Source of the DNA: CAYRPN01 sp964426135
GTDB taxonomy: Bacteria; Planctomycetota; Phycisphaerae; Phycisphaerales; Phycisphaeraceae
Direction of reading: 5' to 3'
NCBI GenBank assembly: GCA_964426135.1
Contig: CAYRPN010000115.1
Location: forward strand, 1 to 19,125
DNA length: 19,125 nucleotides
The translations under genes and the position numbers were made by a program. Positions within the stretch are counted from its first letter, which is position 1, and each line of letters opens with the position of its first letter. Positions 12,861-19,011 of the stretch are shown here, one piece after another. The notes under the pieces were generated by a model, which did no database searches, had not been told where the DNA came from, and saw nothing but the letters and a program-made list of their open reading frames with translations.

Positions 12861-14259
12861 GGTCCTCTCCCGGCGACATCACGATCGCCACGATCATCAG
12901 GGCCAGCAGGATCGAACGCAACCACCAGGGAATTTTCGCAGCCGCCTGCTCCAGCGTCGTGTCGCGCATCAGCCAGTGCGCCGCGAAGATCGCCGCCATG
13001 GTGTAGAAGGCGATGATCATCTGCGCGTGGGTCAGCACATCGCCGCCGTCTTTCGGATATCGGCCGACCATGCTGCCGACGAACGCAAACGCCTTGTCGA
13101 ACGTGCGGGCGCGGAAGAACACCCACGTGATGCACACCAGCAGAAACGTGGCGATCGCCGTCAGCAGCATCACGCCTTTGCTTTTGAAGATGCGCCAGTC
13201 GGGCAGGATGGATTTGAGCATGCGCTCGCCGACGAGGTAGCAGCCGTGCAGCCCGCCCCAGACGACGAACGTCCACGAGGCGCCGTGCCACAGTCCGCCG
13301 ATGAGCATGGTGAGCATGAGGTTCACCTGCGTTCGGATCGTGCCGCCGCGGTTGCCGCCCAGGGGGATGTAGAGGTAATCTCGCAGGAACGAGGAGAGCG
13401 AGATGTGCCAGCGCCGCCAGAAATCGCTGAAGCCGATCGCCGCGTATGGCCAGAGAAAATTGTCCATGATCGCGATGCCCAGGCACAGCGACACGCCGAT
13501 GGCACACGTGGAATAGCCCGCGAAGTCGCAGAAAATCTGACCGGCGAAGGCGAACGTGCCCGTCCACGCGCCGAGGAACTTCGGATCGCCGATTCGGTCG
13601 AAGGCGTCCTCCACGATCGGCGCGAGCAAACCGTCGGCGATCACCGCTTTCTCGAAAAGCCCGATCACCAGCAGCGTCAGGCCCCAGCCCATCTGCTTCG
13701 CGCTGGCCCGGCGAGGCTGCTCCACTTCCGCCTGGAAATCGTTGGCCCGCACGATCGGACCTGCGACCAACTGCGGGAAGAACGTCACGTACAGGCAGTA
13801 GTCCAGGAACGAGTTCCAGCGCTTCATCTTGCCGAAGTAGATGTCGAACGTGTAGGTCAGCGTCTGGAACGTGTAGAAGGAAATGCCCACGGGCAGCACG
13901 ATGTCCCACTTCACCGGCTCATAATGAATGCCGACCTTCGCCGCCAGGAACTGGAAGTTCTGCAGGAAAAAATTGCCGTACTTGAAGAACCCGAGCATGC
14001 CGAGATTGCCCACCAGGCTCGCGATCAGCAGCAGCCTGCGGCGTGTCTTGTCCGTGTACTTCGTCAGTCCGATGCCGCAGAACCAGTCCAGCACGCTCGA
14101 CGCGATCAGCATGATCACGAAGGGCGGGTTCCACGCCATGTAGAAGAGATAGCTCGCCCACAGCAGATTCACTTTCCGCATGCGCCACGACAGCGGCAGG
14201 TGATGCAGGAACATCACGCCGGCGAAGAAGAGCGCGAAAGTGAGCGAATTGAAAAGCAT
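12835..14259 (-). CDS. MBOAT-family O-acyltransferase (AlgI/DltB-like), 474 aa
   Basis: This is a polytopic inner-membrane acyltransferase, likely passing acetyl or another acyl group outward for polysaccharide modification. About ten hydrophobic segments are visible from residue 5 to 470. Hallmarks are FPQLVAGPIVR (161-171), FWRRWHISLSSFLRDYLYIP (280-299, His285) and LWHGASW (323-329) with the conserved catalytic His325. The length matches AlgI (~470-520). The start ATG 14259 is the first in the family frame; no clear ribosome-binding site. No glycan synthesis genes lie near, so the pair stands alone. The 14260-14617 gap upstream holds a hairpin (14267-14281), a 14-bp direct repeat and two short arrays. 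Confidence 0.93.
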   Translation of the reverse strand: MLFNSLTFALFFAGVMFLHHLPLSWRMRKVNLLWASYLFYMAWNPPFVIMLIASSVLDWFCGIGLTKYTDKTRRRLLLIASLVGNLGMLGFFKYGNFFLQNFQFLAAKVGIHYEPVKWDIVLPVGISFYTFQTLTYTFDIYFGKMKRWNSFLDYCLYVTFFPQLVAGPIVRANDFQAEVEQPRRASAKQMGWGLTLLVIGLFEKAVIADGLLAPIVEDAFDRIGDPKFLGAWTGTFAFAGQIFCDFAGYSTCAIGVSLCLGIAIMDNFLWPYAAIGFSDFWRRWHISLSSFLRDYLYIPLGGNRGGTIRTQVNLMLTMLIGGLWHGASWTFVVWGGLHGCYLVGERMLKSILPDWRIFKSKGVMLLTAIATFLLVCITWVFFRARTFDKAFAFVGSMVGRYPKDGGDVLTHAQMIIAFYTMAAIFAAHWLMRDTTLEQAAAKIPWWLRSILLALMIVAIVMSPGEDRAFIYFQF

Positions 14260-14281
14260 GAGCGAGCCGGGCCGTGCCGGC

Positions 14282-14313
14282 CCGATGCCTTGTTCTTTTC
14301 CGATGCCTTGTTC
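14282..14313. repeat. 14-bp direct repeat
   Basis: CCGATGCCTTGTTC occurs at 14282-14295 and again at 14300-14313, separated by TTTT. It lies in the leader of the MBOAT gene, next to the GGGCCG/CGGCCC hairpin (14267-14281) and a GTTCG/CGAAC hairpin (14310-14322). It could be a regulator site or a simple duplication. Confidence 0.7.
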
Positions 14314-14544
14314 GCTCCGAACAACGGAGGTCGGTCGGGTGTCCGCATAACAAACCCACCGCGCTCATCGCGCAGCGGCAGCGAAGGCGATGTGAAGATG
14401 TATCGGTTGAAACGATTGGAGAGTTTGACGATCAGTCGCGGGGCAAGTCTCGAACCTGCCGCACCTGGTGAAATTCCTCCGCCGCGCTTTGGGCTAGAAT
14501 CTCAACATCGGCCGTGACGCCGCTCCCTGCCTCACGCATCGCAT

Positions 14545-14612
14545 CGCCAACGCCAACGCCATCACCAACGCCGCCGCATTCTTTACCTCCTCTACCTCCT
14601 CTACCTTCCTCC
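14545..14612. repeat. hexamer array followed by nonamer array
   Basis: CGCCAA, CGCCAA, CGCCAT, CACCAA and CGCCGC (14545-14574) form a 6-bp array. TACCTCCTC twice and a drifted third unit (14584-14612) form a 9-bp array of the motif seen at 7366-7390. The arrays end 5 nt before the apaG start codon, so they make up its leader. They contain no purine-rich ribosome-binding site. Confidence 0.75.
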
Positions 14613-14617
14613 CCACC

Positions 14618-15022
14618 ATGTCCACTCCGCAGATGTCCGATGTGACGACCGACGGCATCCGCGTAGGGGCGGCGGCGTTTTACATTCCCGAGCAGAGCGA
14701 CCCGGACGGGCATCAGTACATCTTCGGCTACAACATCGTCATTGCGAACACGGGGGACAAGCCGGCACAGTTGATCTCGCGGCACTGGGCGATCATCGAC
14801 GCGCACGGCCGGCGCGACGATGTGCGCGGCCCCGGCGTGGTCGGGCAGACGCCGCGGCTGGAGCCGGGGCAGGCGTTCAAGTATCAGAGCTTCTGCCCGC
14901 TGCGAACGAAGTGGGGCACGATGGAAGGCGAGTATCTTTTCCAGCGCGACGACGGCAGCCAGTTCGAAGTGAAGATCGGCAGGTTCTATCTCACGCTGGC
15001 GAAGGACAAAGGCGAAGCGTGA
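14618..15022 (+). CDS. apaG: ApaG-domain protein, 134 aa
   Basis: This is a small beta-sandwich (fibronectin III-like) protein of the ApaG family, whose molecular role is still poorly defined; homologous domains occur in F-box and polymerase-delta-interacting proteins. Family marks in order are SDVTTDGIRV (about 6-15), QYIFGYNIVIANTGDKPAQL (33-52), SRHW, the glycine loop RGPGVVGQTP, then CPLRTKWGTMEGEY and a final beta strand. The length fits (~125-135 aa). The start ATG comes after a C/T-rich nonamer array, so no Shine-Dalgarno is present. E. coli apaG is linked to apaH and ksgA; those are absent here. Confidence 0.94.
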   Translation: MSTPQMSDVTTDGIRVGAAAFYIPEQSDPDGHQYIFGYNIVIANTGDKPAQLISRHWAIIDAHGRRDDVRGPGVVGQTPRLEPGQAFKYQSFCPLRTKWGTMEGEYLFQRDDGSQFEVKIGRFYLTLAKDKGEA

Positions 15023-15063
15023 TGCGGGAGAAAGCGGCCCGTCAACCGTCCGCAATCCGCATG

Positions 15064-15166
15064 TTTAGCGACGGGGCTTGCCCCGCACCGGGGGACGGGG
15101 GACGGGCGATCGCGGGGACGGGCGATCGGGGACATCCGTCGGAACGGGGCAAGCCCCGTCGCTAAA
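15064..15166. mobile_element. 103-bp inverted-repeat element (REP/MITE-like)
   Basis: A 22-bp arm (15064-15085, core TTTAGCGACGGGGC ending TTGCCCCG) is matched by its perfect reverse complement at 15145-15166. Between the arms is a heptamer-based stretch: GGGGGAC twice, GGGCGAT, CGCGGGGAC, GGGCGAT and CGGGGAC (15090-15133). There is no coding capacity and no obvious target duplication. A single diverged arm occurs at 5189-5210. I recall similar palindromes from planctomycete genomes, but that is not a search result. Confidence 0.82.
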
Positions 15167-15173
15167 CGGACGA

Positions 15174-15236
15174 CACCTCCTTCTTTTCCTCCTCTGCCTT
15201 CTATACCTTCTTTTCCTTCTTTACCTCCTCGACCTC
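15174..15236. repeat. nonamer array, seven units
   Basis: Seven consecutive 9-bp units in perfect phase, each close to CTnTnCCTY: CACCTCCTT, CTTTTCCTC, CTCTGCCTT, CTATACCTT, CTTTTCCTT, CTTTACCTC and CTCGACCTC. Drift between units is high but the period never slips. With the 103-bp element it fills most of the 15023-15328 gap; the remainder (15237-15328) shows nothing I can assign. Confidence 0.82.
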
Positions 15237-15328
15237 CCCGCTTGACATTCTTTCCTTCCGCAGGCATCGTGGCCTTTTGGAAAACCTGTCGCGATGCTTC
15301 CCCGCGCGACCCAACCCGTGAGTTTCCC

Positions 15329-15601
15329 ATGGCTGATGACCTCGTTGATATTTTTGAGGCCGAGAACGTGATGGAGGCCCAGCTTCTCTCCTCCCGCTTG
15401 GAGGAGGCGAAGATCAAATCCTTCATCGACAACGACGACAGCCCGCTGGACGGCCTGACCGCCGGCGATCAGATGGTGATCGTGCGCGTGCTGCCGAAGG
15501 ACGCCGCCGCCGCCCGCAAGATCGCCGACGAGTTTCTTTCGGAGAAACTGGAGGACGTGGATTTCGATGATCTGGTCGGGGATGAGGACGAAGAGAAGTA
15601 A
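15329..15601 (+). CDS. DUF2007-domain protein, 90 aa
   Basis: This is a small acidic cytosolic protein with the DUF2007 ('putative prokaryotic signal transducing protein') pattern: VDIFEAENVMEAQLLSSRLEEAKIK (given here in part) near 5-28, then SFIDNDDSPL and MVIVRVLPKDAAAARKIADE. The fold is ferredoxin-like and the role unknown. The tail (LEDVDFDDLVGDEDEEK) is very acidic. ATG 15329 is chosen because MADDLVDIFEA is where homologues begin; upstream codons in frame are repeat-derived. No ribosome-binding site is clear. The pyrG gene follows 127 nt downstream, separated by hairpins and its own promoter-like sequence. Confidence 0.82.
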   Translation: MADDLVDIFEAENVMEAQLLSSRLEEAKIKSFIDNDDSPLDGLTAGDQMVIVRVLPKDAAAARKIADEFLSEKLEDVDFDDLVGDEDEEK

Positions 15602-15640
15602 GGCGTTCGTTTCCAGGACACTTCCATTCGCCACGTGTAG

Positions 15641-15675
15641 GGTGGGCACTGCCCACCATAGGCGCGGGCCGCGCC
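15641..15675. repeat. twin GC-rich hairpins between the DUF2007 gene and pyrG
   Basis: GGTGGGC/GCCCACC (15641-15647/15651-15657) with a 3-nt loop is preceded by GTAG, giving GTAGGGTGGGC, which resembles the arm start of the 7458 and 11698 elements. A second stem GGCGC/GCGCC (15661-15665/15671-15675) follows. They may attenuate read-through into pyrG; there is no T-run. Confidence 0.55.
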
Positions 15676-15694
15676 CAAATCGAAGTCGCGACAG

Positions 15695-15723
15695 TTGATC
15701 GCATCCCTCCCGCGCGGTACGGT
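15695..15723 (+). promoter_or_regulatory. sigma70-like promoter for pyrG
   Basis: TTGATC (15695-15700), a 17-nt spacer and TACGGT (15718-15723) lie 5 nt before ATG 15729. The position implies transcription starting at or inside the start codon, that is, a leaderless message, and pyrG indeed lacks a Shine-Dalgarno. Confidence 0.4.
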
Positions 15724-15728
15724 AAGAC

Positions 15729-17801
15729 ATGCCCATCCAACCGCCCAATCCTGCTTTCGAGCAGAGTTCCAGCACAGAAGATCTTCTCGCCTCCGTCGGT
15801 TCCGCCTCACAGGAGAGCGAGTTTTTCAATCCCATTCCACCCGGATATCAGAAGGGCAGACACAAATACGTCGTCGTGCTGGGCACGGTCATGTCTGGCC
15901 TGGGCAAGGGCATCTTCGCCAGTTCCCTCGCGAAAATGCTCAAGGACAAAGGCCTGACCGTCGCCCCCATCAAGATGGAGGGCTACCTCAACATCGACTC
16001 GGGCACGCTGAATCCCTACCGCCACGGCGAAGTGTTCGTGCTCGACGACGGCACCGAAACCGACATGGACCTGGGCACCTACGAGCGCATGCTCGATCAG
16101 GACCTCACCCGCGACGACTTCACCACCAGCGGACAGATTTTCAAAAAGGTTTTGGATAAAGAGCGGCACGGCGGTTACCTCGGCCGCGATGTGCAAATGA
16201 TCCCGCATGTCACCGGCGAGGTGAAATATCTGCTCCGCAATCTGGCGATGAAGCAGAACGCGGACATCGTCTTCGTGGAAGTCGGAGGCACCGTCGGCGA
16301 CTACGAGAACGGCTTCTACATCGAGGCGCTGCGCGAGCTGGCGTTCGAGGAAGGCCCCGGATCCACGTGCTTCGTCGCGCTGACGTATGTGATCGAGCCG
16401 CAGGCGCTGGGCGAGCAGAAGTCCAAAGCGGCGCAGCTGGGCCTGAAGAAAGTGATGGAGGCGGGCATCCAGCCGCACATCGTGGCGTGCCGGGCGAAGA
16501 ATCCCGTGCGCGACTCGGTGCGCGAGAAGATCGCGATGTTCTCCAACGTGCCGATCAACTGCGTCTTCTCCATGCACGACCGCGAATCGATCTACACCAT
16601 TCCTGACGCGATGCACGATGCCGCGCTGGATCGTCAGGTGCTGAGCATCCTGAACATCCACGAGCGCACCAACCCGGTGAACGAGGACCGCGCCAGGGCC
16701 CGCTGGCACGCCTACATGTCCCGGCTGCAGAGTCCGCGCAAGTACAAGGCGACCATCGGCATCACCGGCAAATATGCCGCGCTGCGCGACGCGTATGCCT
16801 CGATCGACAAGGCCCTGGAGCACTGCGCCACGCACCTGTCCACCGAGTTGGACATCCGCTGGATCGACACGACGCAGATGACCGCCGGCAAGGAGTTCGA
16901 CGAGGCCTCACAACTCCTGCAGGGGCTCGACGCGGTGATCGTGCCCGGCGGCTTCGGCGTGCGCGGGACGGAAGGCAAGATCGCCTGCGTCCGTTATTGC
17001 CGCGAAAACAAGCTGCCGTACCTGGGCATCTGCCTGGGGTTCCAGATGGCGGTGATCGAATTCGCGCGGAACGTGTGCGGCCTGGTCGGCGCCGGCTCCA
17101 GCGAGTTCGACGCGAAGACGCCGCACCCGGTGATCGACCTGCTGCCGGAGCAGAAAAAAATCGAGGGCCTGGGCGGCAACATGCGCTTGGGCGGCAAGGA
17201 CGTGCTGGTCTCTCCCAACACGCTGGCGGCGTATCTCTACGTCGAGCAGGCGGTGGGCAAGGCGGGGGACAGGGGACAGGGGACAGGAGACAGGGGACAA
17301 GCATCGCCGCCAAGGGGGCAACCCGTCATTCGCGCCGCGCTGCCGCCGATCCGCGGGGCGTCGAAGACGCAGGACTCAGGACTCAGGACGCAGGACACAG
17401 GTCTGCTCTCCTATTCGCCCGCCCGCATCCCCGTGCCGACGCTGCCGTTCCACATCCGCGAGCGTTTCCGCCATCGCTACGAAGTGCATCCGGAATACAT
17501 CGCACAGTTGGAGGCGGCGGGCCTGGTGTTTTCCGGCCGCCATCCGCAGCAGCCGATCATGCAGATTCTCGAGCTTCCTCGCGGCGGGCCGCACGGGCAT
17601 CCCTACTTCGTGGGCGGGCAGTTCCACCCGGAACTGACCAGCCGGCCCATGCGTCCGCAGCCGATGTTCATGGGGTTGGTCGCCGCGGCGATTCAGCATG
17701 CGAACGCGGGGCTGAGCGCCGAGGAAATCAGCCCGCGCTGGCTGCCGCCGGCGAGCCTGGCGCAGGAGAACCACGAAAAAAAGCTTGAACCGGTGGGGTG
17801 A
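15729..17801 (+). CDS. pyrG: CTP synthase, divergent and repeat-expanded, 690 aa
   Basis: It makes CTP from UTP, ATP and glutamine in pyrimidine synthesis. The synthetase domain has MSGLGKG (55-61), KMEGYLNIDSGTLNPYRHGE (82-101), DDGTETDMDLG, GGYLGRDVQMIPH and EVGGTVGDYENGF (184-196). The glutaminase domain has the nucleophile Cys435 (YLGICLG) and His633/Glu635 (FHPEL). It differs from canonical enzymes: KIDPY becomes KMEGY and the UTP/CTP-binding KTKPTQ becomes KSKAAQ (231-236). There is a 40-residue N-terminal extension, and about 63 extra residues (about 511-573) sit between TLAAYLYVEQAVG and IRERFRHRYEV, encoded largely by two heptamer arrays. Usual length is ~540-560. ATG 15729 follows a -10-like box. 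All catalytic residues are present, so the enzyme is probably active. Confidence 0.93.
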   Translation: MPIQPPNPAFEQSSSTEDLLASVGSASQESEFFNPIPPGYQKGRHKYVVVLGTVMSGLGKGIFASSLAKMLKDKGLTVAPIKMEGYLNIDSGTLNPYRHGEVFVLDDGTETDMDLGTYERMLDQDLTRDDFTTSGQIFKKVLDKERHGGYLGRDVQMIPHVTGEVKYLLRNLAMKQNADIVFVEVGGTVGDYENGFYIEALRELAFEEGPGSTCFVALTYVIEPQALGEQKSKAAQLGLKKVMEAGIQPHIVACRAKNPVRDSVREKIAMFSNVPINCVFSMHDRESIYTIPDAMHDAALDRQVLSILNIHERTNPVNEDRARARWHAYMSRLQSPRKYKATIGITGKYAALRDAYASIDKALEHCATHLSTELDIRWIDTTQMTAGKEFDEASQLLQGLDAVIVPGGFGVRGTEGKIACVRYCRENKLPYLGICLGFQMAVIEFARNVCGLVGAGSSEFDAKTPHPVIDLLPEQKKIEGLGGNMRLGGKDVLVSPNTLAAYLYVEQAVGKAGDRGQGTGDRGQASPPRGQPVIRAALPPIRGASKTQDSGLRTQDTGLLSYSPARIPVPTLPFHIRERFRHRYEVHPEYIAQLEAAGLVFSGRHPQQPIMQILELPRGGPHGHPYFVGGQFHPELTSRPMRPQPMFMGLVAAAIQHANAGLSAEEISPRWLPPASLAQENHEKKLEPVG
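17265..17299. repeat. heptamer array inside pyrG (GGGGACA x5)
   Basis: Five 7-bp units, GGGGACA three times, GGAGACA and GGGGACA, encode the residues GDRGQGTGDRGQ. The array is part of an in-frame expansion of the glutaminase domain. No inverse arm is found. Confidence 0.9.
17370..17404. repeat. heptamer array inside pyrG (CAGGACT x5)
   Basis: Five 7-bp units, CAGGACT twice, CAGGACG, CAGGACA and CAGGTCT, encode the residues TQDSGLRTQDTGL. It starts 70 nt after the GGGGACA array and has the same unit number and length (35 bp) but a different motif. Confidence 0.9.
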
Positions 17802-17827
17802 GGCGGAGTTTCAACATTGAGCGCGTC

Positions 17828-18058
17828 ATGGACCCACTACGAAACCTGGTCGAAGCCCTGGACCGTGAAGAGGTGGAACGCGCCCGCCGAGCGAGCGTGG
17901 ATCAGAAGTTCCTCGCGGGCTTCAGGCTGTTTCAGCGGGCCGTGAGCCAGATGAGAGTCGGCATCCGCCACGAGCATCCAAATGCCAGCGACGAGGAAGT
18001 CGCCCGCCTGGTGCGGCAGCGTTTGGACGTGACGCGCGGGCCGGCGGTCGCGCCTTGA
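17828..18058 (+). CDS. small helical partner protein of a nucleotidyltransferase, 76 aa
   Basis: This is a short charged protein predicted to be nearly all helix (MDPLRNLVEALDREEVERAR, then KFLAGFRLFQRAVSQMRVGI and SDEEVARLVRQRLDV). I recall similar proteins (an LxRxLDxE..ARxxSxxxKxLAGxxLF pattern) placed directly before nucleotidyltransferase genes in planctomycetes; the function is unknown. ATG 17828 matches that N-terminus. An in-frame GTG at 17798 overlaps the pyrG stop (GTGA) and could couple the pair to pyrG instead. The next gene starts 15 nt after this stop. It differs in sequence from the partner at 2126-2359. Confidence 0.65.
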   Translation: MDPLRNLVEALDREEVERARRASVDQKFLAGFRLFQRAVSQMRVGIRHEHPNASDEEVARLVRQRLDVTRGPAVAP

Positions 18059-18073
18059 AATCACGGGGGACGC

Positions 18074-18625
18074 ATGCATACCGATGATCCAGTGCTCGAG
18101 GTGATCGACGCCCTCAACGCGCTGGAGATTCCATTCATGTTGGTGGGTTCGTATTCTTCCAACCTCTACGGCATACCCCGAGGCACGGAAGATGCCGTCT
18201 TTGTCGTCGAAATGGCCGATCGCCCCATCCAGCCGCCGGCGGCGATCATTCAGGAACAGTTCGAGCTTGATCCGCAGCTTGGGTTTGAAACCGTGACCGG
18301 CCGATGTCGCTGGCTTTTCCGGCACCGGACTTCGGAGTTTCAGATCGAACTCTTCGTGCTGCCCGACGATGAATACGACCGGGCGCGATTCCGTCGGCGA
18401 CGCGAATACGAAGTCTGTAGCCGACGCGTGTGGTACCAAAGCCCCGAAGACCTGATCGTGGTGAAGCTTCGCTGGAAGCGGCCGAAGGACAAGCTCGACG
18501 TGGCCGACGTGATCAAGGTGTCCGGAGGCGGGTTGGACTGGCAGTAACTCGAAAAATGGTGCGACCATTACGGCGTCACTCACCTCCTGAAGCAGGCGTG
18601 CGATGCGGCGGAAGGGCGGGAGTGA
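18074..18625 (+). pseudogene. nucleotidyltransferase with premature stop and altered active site
   Basis: The reading frame opens with ATG 18074, preceded by a GGGGGA ribosome-binding site, and runs 157 codons to TAA 18545-18547. Past that stop the same frame continues for 25 codons with clean family sequence (LEKWCDHYGVTHLLKQAC) to a TGA at 18623-18625, so a codon such as TAC seems to have become TAA. An intact protein would be about 183 aa. The turn FMLVGSYSSNLYGIP (about 22-36) is typical of this fold, but the following TEDAVFVV has Val where the second metal-binding Asp is expected. ELFVLPDDEYDRARF and SPEDLIVVKLRW also match the family. The shortened protein could still fold; loss of activity is inferred. 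Confidence 0.75.
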
Positions 18626-18628
18626 CGC

Positions 18629-18877
18629 TCACCGCTTCTTCCCGATCATCCTCAGCAGCCCGAGGAGCACGATCGCGCCGACGGTGGCGACGACGAGCTG
18701 CCCGGCGAGTCCGACGGCCCCGATCTGCAGCAAGCCGAGGAGCCAGCCGCCCAGGATCGCCCCGATCACGCCCACGACCAGATCGCCGACGAGTCCAAAG
18801 CCGCCGCCCTTCATGATCTGGCCCGCGAGCCAGCCGGCCGCCAGGCCGATCAGGATGAAGTAGAGAAACTGTTCCAT
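18629..18877 (-). CDS. GlsB/YeaQ/YmgE-family stress-response membrane protein, 82 aa
   Basis: This is a tiny inner-membrane protein with three hydrophobic segments (about 4-18 FLYFILIGLAAGWLA, 30-50 GDLVVGVIGAILGGWLLGLL, and 58-76 AGQLVVATVGAIVLLGLLR). The glycine-rich GWLAGQIMKGGGFGLVGDL is the family hallmark ('transglycosylase-associated protein'). A basic RMIGKKR ends the protein. ATG 18877 is preferred to the in-frame start 27 codons earlier because AAAGGA lies 8 nt before it and the upstream codons come from an 18-bp repeat (AWEKDE). It is convergent with the broken nucleotidyltransferase gene, 3 nt away. The role in stress is inferred from homologues. Confidence 0.88.
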   Translation of the reverse strand: MEQFLYFILIGLAAGWLAGQIMKGGGFGLVGDLVVGVIGAILGGWLLGLLQIGAVGLAGQLVVATVGAIVLLGLLRMIGKKR

Positions 18878-18881
18878 GGCA

Positions 18882-18935
18882 TCGTCCTTTTCCCAGGCCT
18901 CGTCCTCTTCCCAGGCCTCGTCCTTTTCCCAGGCC
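18882..18935. repeat. 18-bp tandem repeat x3 carrying the ribosome-binding sequence
   Basis: TCGTCCTTTTCCCAGGCC occurs three times in a row (18882-18899, 18900-18917 with one change, 18918-18935). On the minus strand each copy reads GGGAAAAGGACGA, so each contains the AAAGGA ribosome-binding site of the GlsB-like gene; only the copy nearest the ATG is at a useful distance. Confidence 0.9.
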
Positions 18936-19011
18936 TGCGATGTGGGACGACTTTCCAAGTCGTCCGCCCCCTCTCAGGCTTGCGATGTGGGACGACTTTC
19001 CAAGTCGTCCG
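18932..19011. repeat. two direct copies of a perfect 21-bp hairpin
   Basis: GGACGACTT-TCC-AAGTCGTCC occurs at 18945-18965 and 18990-19010, each preceded by TGCGATGTG, with copies 45 bp apart. The stem is 9 bp and perfect. They lie upstream of the GlsB-like gene. Sequence from 19012 to the window end (19125) shows nothing I can assign. Confidence 0.88.

Noticed and set aside
12841..14517. 558-codon + strand frame opposite the MBOAT gene
   Set aside because: No hydrophobic pattern or motif and a biased shadow composition; the minus strand encodes an unmistakable MBOAT protein.
18878..18958. 27-residue N-terminal extension of the GlsB-like protein
   Set aside because: It consists of 18-bp repeat translation (AWEKDE-type); homologues begin at MEQFLYF-like sequence and a ribosome-binding site fits ATG 18877.
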